Assembly (NCBI GenBank): GCA_017395245.1
Contig: JAFPVR010000006.1
Coordinates: forward strand, 1 to 42,532
Direction of reading: 5' to 3'
Origin: Bacteroidales bacterium
GTDB lineage: Bacteria; Bacteroidota; Bacteroidia; Bacteroidales; WCHB1-69
DNA length: 42,532 nucleotides
Part shown: positions 39,477 through 42,532 of the stretch, one piece after another
Layout: each line of letters opens with the position of its first letter
Position numbering within the stretch: position 1 is the first letter of the stretch
Notes under the pieces: generated by a model
What the model saw: only the letters and a program-made list of their open reading frames with translations
Database searches by the model: none
Told to the model about the DNA's origin: nothing
Made by a program: the position numbers and the translations under genes

Positions 39477-39655
39477 CCCCACACTGCGGCTTCGCCTTGT
39501 ACGCGACTCTCTCCCTTGTTCGTTCCGACCCCACACTTCGGCTTCGCCTTTCACGAGACTCTCCCCTTGTTCGTTTCCACCCCACACTGCGGCTTCGCCT
39601 TGTGTGGGGTTAATTGCACTTCGTGCGTTTTGCCTCTTCGAGGCTGTTTAAAGAA
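39477..39655 (-). repeat. Multi-hairpin repeat, copy C, with two extra tandem units, upstream of the OMP gene
   Basis: A full unit at 39580-39655 matches copy B except for GCCTC/GAGGC. Two more units of about 51-52 bp (39477-39528 and 39529-39579) keep only the first stem, CCCCACAC(T)(G/T)CGGCTTCGCCTT, followed by a shared tail ending TTGTTCGTT. Confidence 0.9.
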
Positions 39656-39679
39656 AGTGTTTTAGTATATAGAGCTGTA

Positions 39680-39720
39680 CGTTAGTTAGTTAGTTGGTTG
39701 GTTGGTTGATTGATTGATTT
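39680..39720. repeat. Tetranucleotide repeat TTAG/TTGG/TTGA
   Basis: GTTAGTTAGTTAG is followed by TTGG and TTGA units in tandem. It lies between copy C of the multi-hairpin repeat and the end of the TatD gene. Confidence 0.8.
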
Positions 39721-39763
39721 ATGAATAATTAAATTAGTCAAATTCGCCCAATTCGCCCACAAC

Positions 39764-40552
39764 CTATTCCGCCGAGGAGAAAAACAGTTGCAGAGCGTTC
39801 GCCGTCGTGCGCTCCATCACTTCCTTAACAGAGACTGACAGAATCTCGGCAATCTTCTGCGCAATAAGCGGAATATAGGCGCTCTCGTTGGGTTGGCCGC
39901 GGTGCGGGGTCGGGGCAAGATAGGGCGCATCGGTCTCTAACACGATGTGGTCCAGGCCAATCTTTGGTACAAGCTCCTGCAACTTGCTGTTCTTGAAGGT
40001 CACGATGCCGCCGATACCGATGGCGAAACCATGCCGGGCCGCCCACTCCGCCTCCTGAATGCCGCCCGAAAAACAGTGCAACACGCCACGCAGAGAACCC
40101 ACCGGATAGCTGTCCAAAATCGGGATGGCCTCGCTGTAGCCGTTGCGGATGTGCAGCGACAACGGGAGTTTGCGGTCGCGGGCCCAGTCCAACTGATGCC
40201 GGAACACAATCTGCTGCTCCTGCTCGAAGTCGCGGTCGTGGTAGTAGTCCAGGCCGATCTCGCCGATGCCCACGATGTTGCGGTCCCCGATGTGGGTCTC
40301 CAACTCCGCCAGCACCTCCTCATAGTTCTCACGCACGTCCGACGGATGCAGCCCGATGAGCCCGAAGATGTTCTCCGGGAACATCTCCACAGCCTCGGCA
40401 ATCATCGGCGGTGTCTGCCTGTCGACGCAGGCGAGCAACACCCGCTCCACACGCGCGTCCACAGCCCGCTGAATCACCGCCCGAAGGTCCTCCGGATAGT
40501 ACTCGCGGTAGAGGTGCGCGTGAGTATCAACAAAAAAGGTCGGTTTATCCAT
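39764..40552 (-). CDS. TatD-family metal-dependent deoxyribonuclease
   Basis: 262 residues from the ATG at 40552; a longer frame starts with a TTG inside the palindrome and is rejected. Amidohydrolase-type metal sites: FVDTHAHLYREYY (His-x-His), VGIGEIGLDYYHDRD, HCFSGG, and VLETDAPYLAPTPHRGQPNE at the C-terminal end. TatD enzymes are 3'-5' exonucleases that act in DNA repair or degradation. Its start is 14 bases past the end of the MATE gene and the 28-bp palindrome. Confidence 0.95.
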   Translation of the reverse strand: MDKPTFFVDTHAHLYREYYPEDLRAVIQRAVDARVERVLLACVDRQTPPMIAEAVEMFPENIFGLIGLHPSDVRENYEEVLAELETHIGDRNIVGIGEIGLDYYHDRDFEQEQQIVFRHQLDWARDRKLPLSLHIRNGYSEAIPILDSYPVGSLRGVLHCFSGGIQEAEWAARHGFAIGIGGIVTFKNSKLQELVPKIGLDHIVLETDAPYLAPTPHRGQPNESAYIPLIAQKIAEILSVSVKEVMERTTANALQLFFSSAE

Positions 40553-40565
40553 ATTAGGTCCAGGG

Positions 40566-41978
40566 TTATTGTAGAGACGCAAAATTTTGCGTCTCTACGT
40601 TCGTTGTTTCATCATTCTGAATTGAGAAGACGTGCCGCTGCGTGTAAAGCAACACGGCGGCTAGGATGGCACCGAAGACGTCAGAGCAGGTGAGGGAGGA
40701 CCAAACACCGTGGAGGCCGTCAAGACCTGCATTCACAAAGAGGTAGGGGATCAGATAGCACATCGGCACCAAGAAGATGACCTGCCGCGACAGGCTGGTG
40801 ACGATGGCCACCCACGGCTTGTCGATGGACTGGAAGAAGTTGGAGTTCACGATGGTGAAGCCGATGAGCGGGAACATCACCATGCTGTAGCGCAGCGCCA
40901 CGTGGCCGATTTCGATAAGGTGGGTGTCGGTAGTGAAAACACGCATCAAGGCACGCGGGAAGGCGCAGGAAACCGCAGAACCGACAAAGCCGACGGCCAC
41001 ACAGATCCACATCGTAAGGATATAAACATGCTTGAGACGCTGGCCGTGGCCCGCGCCGTAGTTGTAGCCAGCAATCGGCTGCATGCCCTGGCAAACGCCG
41101 ATAATGACGAGCACCAAGAAGTTACCGTAAGTGTTGCAGATACCGTAGGCTCCCACCGCATAGTCGCCACCATAGCGCAACAACTGACGGTTCAGGATGG
41201 CAACCACCCCGGCAGCGGCCAGATTCATCAAAAACGGGCTCATACCGATGAGCGTGATGTTCTTGAAAATGTACCCCCGAAGTTTCCAGGCATGCGACTT
41301 GAAACGGATGAACGAGTCAGGCTGCACAAAATGGAGCACCGAGACCACCGTCATGCAGAAGATGGAGATGGTGGAAGCGATGGCCGCACCCTTGATGCCC
41401 ATGCCCAACGCGAAGATGAAAATCGGGTCGAGGATGATGTTGAGGATGGCTCCGCCCGCCATAATCAGCATCGATTTGGTGGGGTAGCCCGAGGCACGAA
41501 TCAGACCCGTAAGGTTGAAGGTGATGGTAATCATAAACATGCCCGGCAGAATCCAGACCATGTACTCATGTGCGTAGGCCACCGTCTCGGCCGTCGCACC
41601 AAACATCATCAGAATGCGATTCATGAAGAGGTAGGTAAACAGTACAACGACACCACTCAATATTAGCGTGAATATCAAGCTATTGCCAAGAATATTCTCC
41701 GCCCATTCCTTGTCCTTTTTCCCAAGGACGATGGACATGCGGGAGGCCGATCCCACGCCAATGAGCGAACCGAAAGCGTGAATAATGTTCATCAGTGGGA
41801 AAGTGATGGCAAGCCCGGCAATGGCCAGCGCCCCCACCCCGCGACCGATAAAGATGCGATCCACAATGTTATATATAGAGGCGATAACCTGGCTGATCAC
41901 CGCCGGCAGCGCATATTTCCATAGCAAACTGCCGATGTCCCGCGTCTCAAGTTCCTTTGTTCTGTCTGTCGTTTCCAA
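40566..41978 (-). CDS. MATE-family efflux transporter
   Basis: 470 residues and twelve predicted membrane helices in two bundles of six (ALPAVISQVIASIYNIVDRIFIGRGVGALAIAGLAITFPLMNIIHA at residues about 19-65, and the repeat-like second half from about 235). Such proteins use sodium or proton gradients to export drugs and metabolites. The last ten residues (VETQNFASLQ) and the stop are created by the 28-bp palindrome at 40571; without it the protein would end near QNDETTN. The -7 region TATCTTCG is a near match. The gene leads into TatD across a 13-base gap. Confidence 0.93.
   Translation of the reverse strand: METTDRTKELETRDIGSLLWKYALPAVISQVIASIYNIVDRIFIGRGVGALAIAGLAITFPLMNIIHAFGSLIGVGSASRMSIVLGKKDKEWAENILGNSLIFTLILSGVVVLFTYLFMNRILMMFGATAETVAYAHEYMVWILPGMFMITITFNLTGLIRASGYPTKSMLIMAGGAILNIILDPIFIFALGMGIKGAAIASTISIFCMTVVSVLHFVQPDSFIRFKSHAWKLRGYIFKNITLIGMSPFLMNLAAAGVVAILNRQLLRYGGDYAVGAYGICNTYGNFLVLVIIGVCQGMQPIAGYNYGAGHGQRLKHVYILTMWICVAVGFVGSAVSCAFPRALMRVFTTDTHLIEIGHVALRYSMVMFPLIGFTIVNSNFFQSIDKPWVAIVTSLSRQVIFLVPMCYLIPYLFVNAGLDGLHGVWSSLTCSDVFGAILAAVLLYTQRHVFSIQNDETTNVETQNFASLQ
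40571..40598. repeat. 28-bp perfect palindrome, copy 4, in frame at the end of the MATE gene
   Basis: Identical to the copy at 6946 and read in the same frame, giving VETQNFASLQ and then a stop just past its edge. It lies 19 bases upstream of the TatD start. Confidence 0.95.
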
Positions 41979-42019
41979 TACTATACAATATTATATAATG
42001 ATGTCCAAAAATCAAGCCG

Positions 42020-42027
42020 CGAAGATA
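42020..42027 (-). promoter_or_regulatory. Near -7 box (TATCTTCG) of the MATE gene
   Basis: One mismatch to TAnnTTTG, on the minus strand, 42 bases before the start at 41978. Confidence 0.35.
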
Positions 42028-42037
42028 CACTTTTTTT

Positions 42038-42096
42038 GGTTTCAAGTTTCAGGTTTCAAGTTTAAGCTGAAACCTGTAACCAAGCGTCCTGTAACC
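42038..42096. repeat. GGTTTCAAGTTTCA word repeat
   Basis: Overlapping GGTTTCAAG/AAGTTTCAGG words and a partly palindromic AAGCTGAAACC lie between the MATE gene and the surface protein. They resemble the 52-bp tandem unit at 17981. Confidence 0.6.
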
Positions 42097-42188
42097 TTTT
42101 CCCATTCTGCCTCGTAAACCTCCCTCGCAAAGTTATGAACATTTGTTGAAAAAAAACAACAAAAAGACGAGCAATAAGAAAAAAAATG

Positions 42189-42196
42189 TATTTTTG
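42189..42196 (+). promoter_or_regulatory. -7 box (TATTTTTG) of the glycine-rich surface protein gene
   Basis: An exact TAnnTTTG, 82 bases before the ATG at 42278. Confidence 0.6.
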
Positions 42197-42277
42197 CAGT
42201 TCGATATTTTGAGGGGAAGAGACGAGTGTTATGTTTTTAACTAATTGATAATAAGTAAAATAAAAAAAAATAGACGT

Positions 42278-42532
42278 ATGACAAAGAGTAATTTATTCCT
42301 AAAAGGACTGGCAACTTTTGTGTGCCTGTTCCTGTTTGCGGGTATAACGTCCGCACAGACCACCAAAAATTTTCTGGTGACCAAAGACTCCACCTGGACG
42401 ATACCGACAACTTTGGACGACGGTATTACGCCTATGACTGTCACCTCTGTGACCTTTGAGGCTATCGGTGCCGGCGGCGCCGGCGGCTACATGCCCTGGG
42501 GCCTTACCCGTCGCGGCGGCGGCGGCGGCGGC
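42278..42532 (+). CDS. Glycine-rich secreted protein, N-terminal 85 residues (partial)
   Basis: Starts MTKSNLFLKGLATFVCLFLFAG and has a signal peptide ending near TSAQ, so it is exported. The visible mature part is Thr-rich (FLVTKDSTWTIPTTLDD) and then Gly-rich (EAIGAGGAGGYMPWG), and ends in a run of Gly codons at the window edge. Glycine-rich segments of this sort occur in large surface or adhesin-like proteins of Bacteroidota. The GGC-GGC run is low-complexity and may coincide with an assembly break. No ORF stop is seen. Confidence 0.7.
   Translation, partial: MTKSNLFLKGLATFVCLFLFAGITSAQTTKNFLVTKDSTWTIPTTLDDGITPMTVTSVTFEAIGAGGAGGYMPWGLTRRGGGGGG

Noticed and set aside
39477-39655. 51-bp tandem units as a CRISPR array
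   Set aside because: The units are contiguous and differ throughout, without unique spacers.
40553-40582. TTG start of TatD inside the 28-bp palindrome
   Set aside because: The ten extra residues are encoded by the repeat and the family begins at the later ATG with DKPTFFVDTHAH.

Overview
The window looks like a chromosomal segment of a Bacteroidota species, probably Bacteroidales. Nearly every gene lacks a Shine-Dalgarno sequence, and many starts are preceded by the phylum's TAnnTTTG -7 promoter box. The gene content also fits: GH97 and GH29 glycosidases with signal peptides, an OmpA lipoprotein, an LptF/G permease, a ClC channel with CBS domains, and a peptidase-type ABC exporter with a 'GG-Bacteroidales'-like peptide precursor. 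No rRNA, CRISPR array or intact insertion sequence was seen.

Layout. 1-7896 (+) is a candidate ribosomally made, post-translationally modified peptide (RiPP) locus. It holds a C39-peptidase ABC exporter, a 64-residue double-glycine precursor with a six-cysteine core, a radical SAM/SPASM maturase, an RDD-membrane/erythromycin-esterase-like protein, and an HlyD adaptor. The precursor, maturase and RDD genes are clearly more AT-rich than the exporter and adaptor genes. 7956-9614 is an OppA-like lipoprotein. 9601-14133 holds two paralogous membrane proteins, one fused to aldose epimerase, on either side of a secreted protein and a Panacea-type toxin-antitoxin pair. 14325-22611 holds a DUF234 ATPase, GH97, rfbC, a ClC channel, a conserved secreted protein and mannose-6-phosphate isomerase. 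22754-25682 is a worn accessory stretch: tRNA-Ala, a TatC remnant fused to a helix-turn-helix gene, a zeta-like toxin with a small partner, a frameshifted antitoxin, and a VanX-type dipeptidase. 25825-41978 is mostly minus-strand housekeeping: GH29, dxs, a glycosyltransferase, lptF/G, a transketolase N-subunit, mutY, an OmpA lipoprotein, a YigZ protein, ribD, a DUF4340 protein, an Old-Yellow-Enzyme-type oxidoreductase, an outer-membrane barrel, a TatD nuclease and a MATE transporter. A glycine-rich secreted protein begins at 42278 and runs off the end.

How the genes work together. In the RiPP locus the maturase would modify the cysteine-rich core. The C39 exporter would cut after Gly-Gly and export the product, with HlyD bridging the periplasm. 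The RDD/esterase-like protein is a candidate extra processing or immunity factor. Elsewhere, a run of tightly packed minus-strand genes (37494 down to 30384, then dxs) links riboflavin synthesis, DNA repair, envelope transport, isoprenoid precursors and a glycosyltransferase.

The other striking property is repeat invasion. A perfect or near-perfect 28-bp palindrome occurs four times, twice in frame inside genes and once supplying a stop codon. A multi-hairpin element lies just upstream of three genes. Short 'word' repeats sit at gene ends and in linkers of the exporter. Three gene chimeras (membrane protein-GalM, HTH-TatC, and a repeat-derived N-terminus on VanX) suggest frequent small deletions and repeat insertions.
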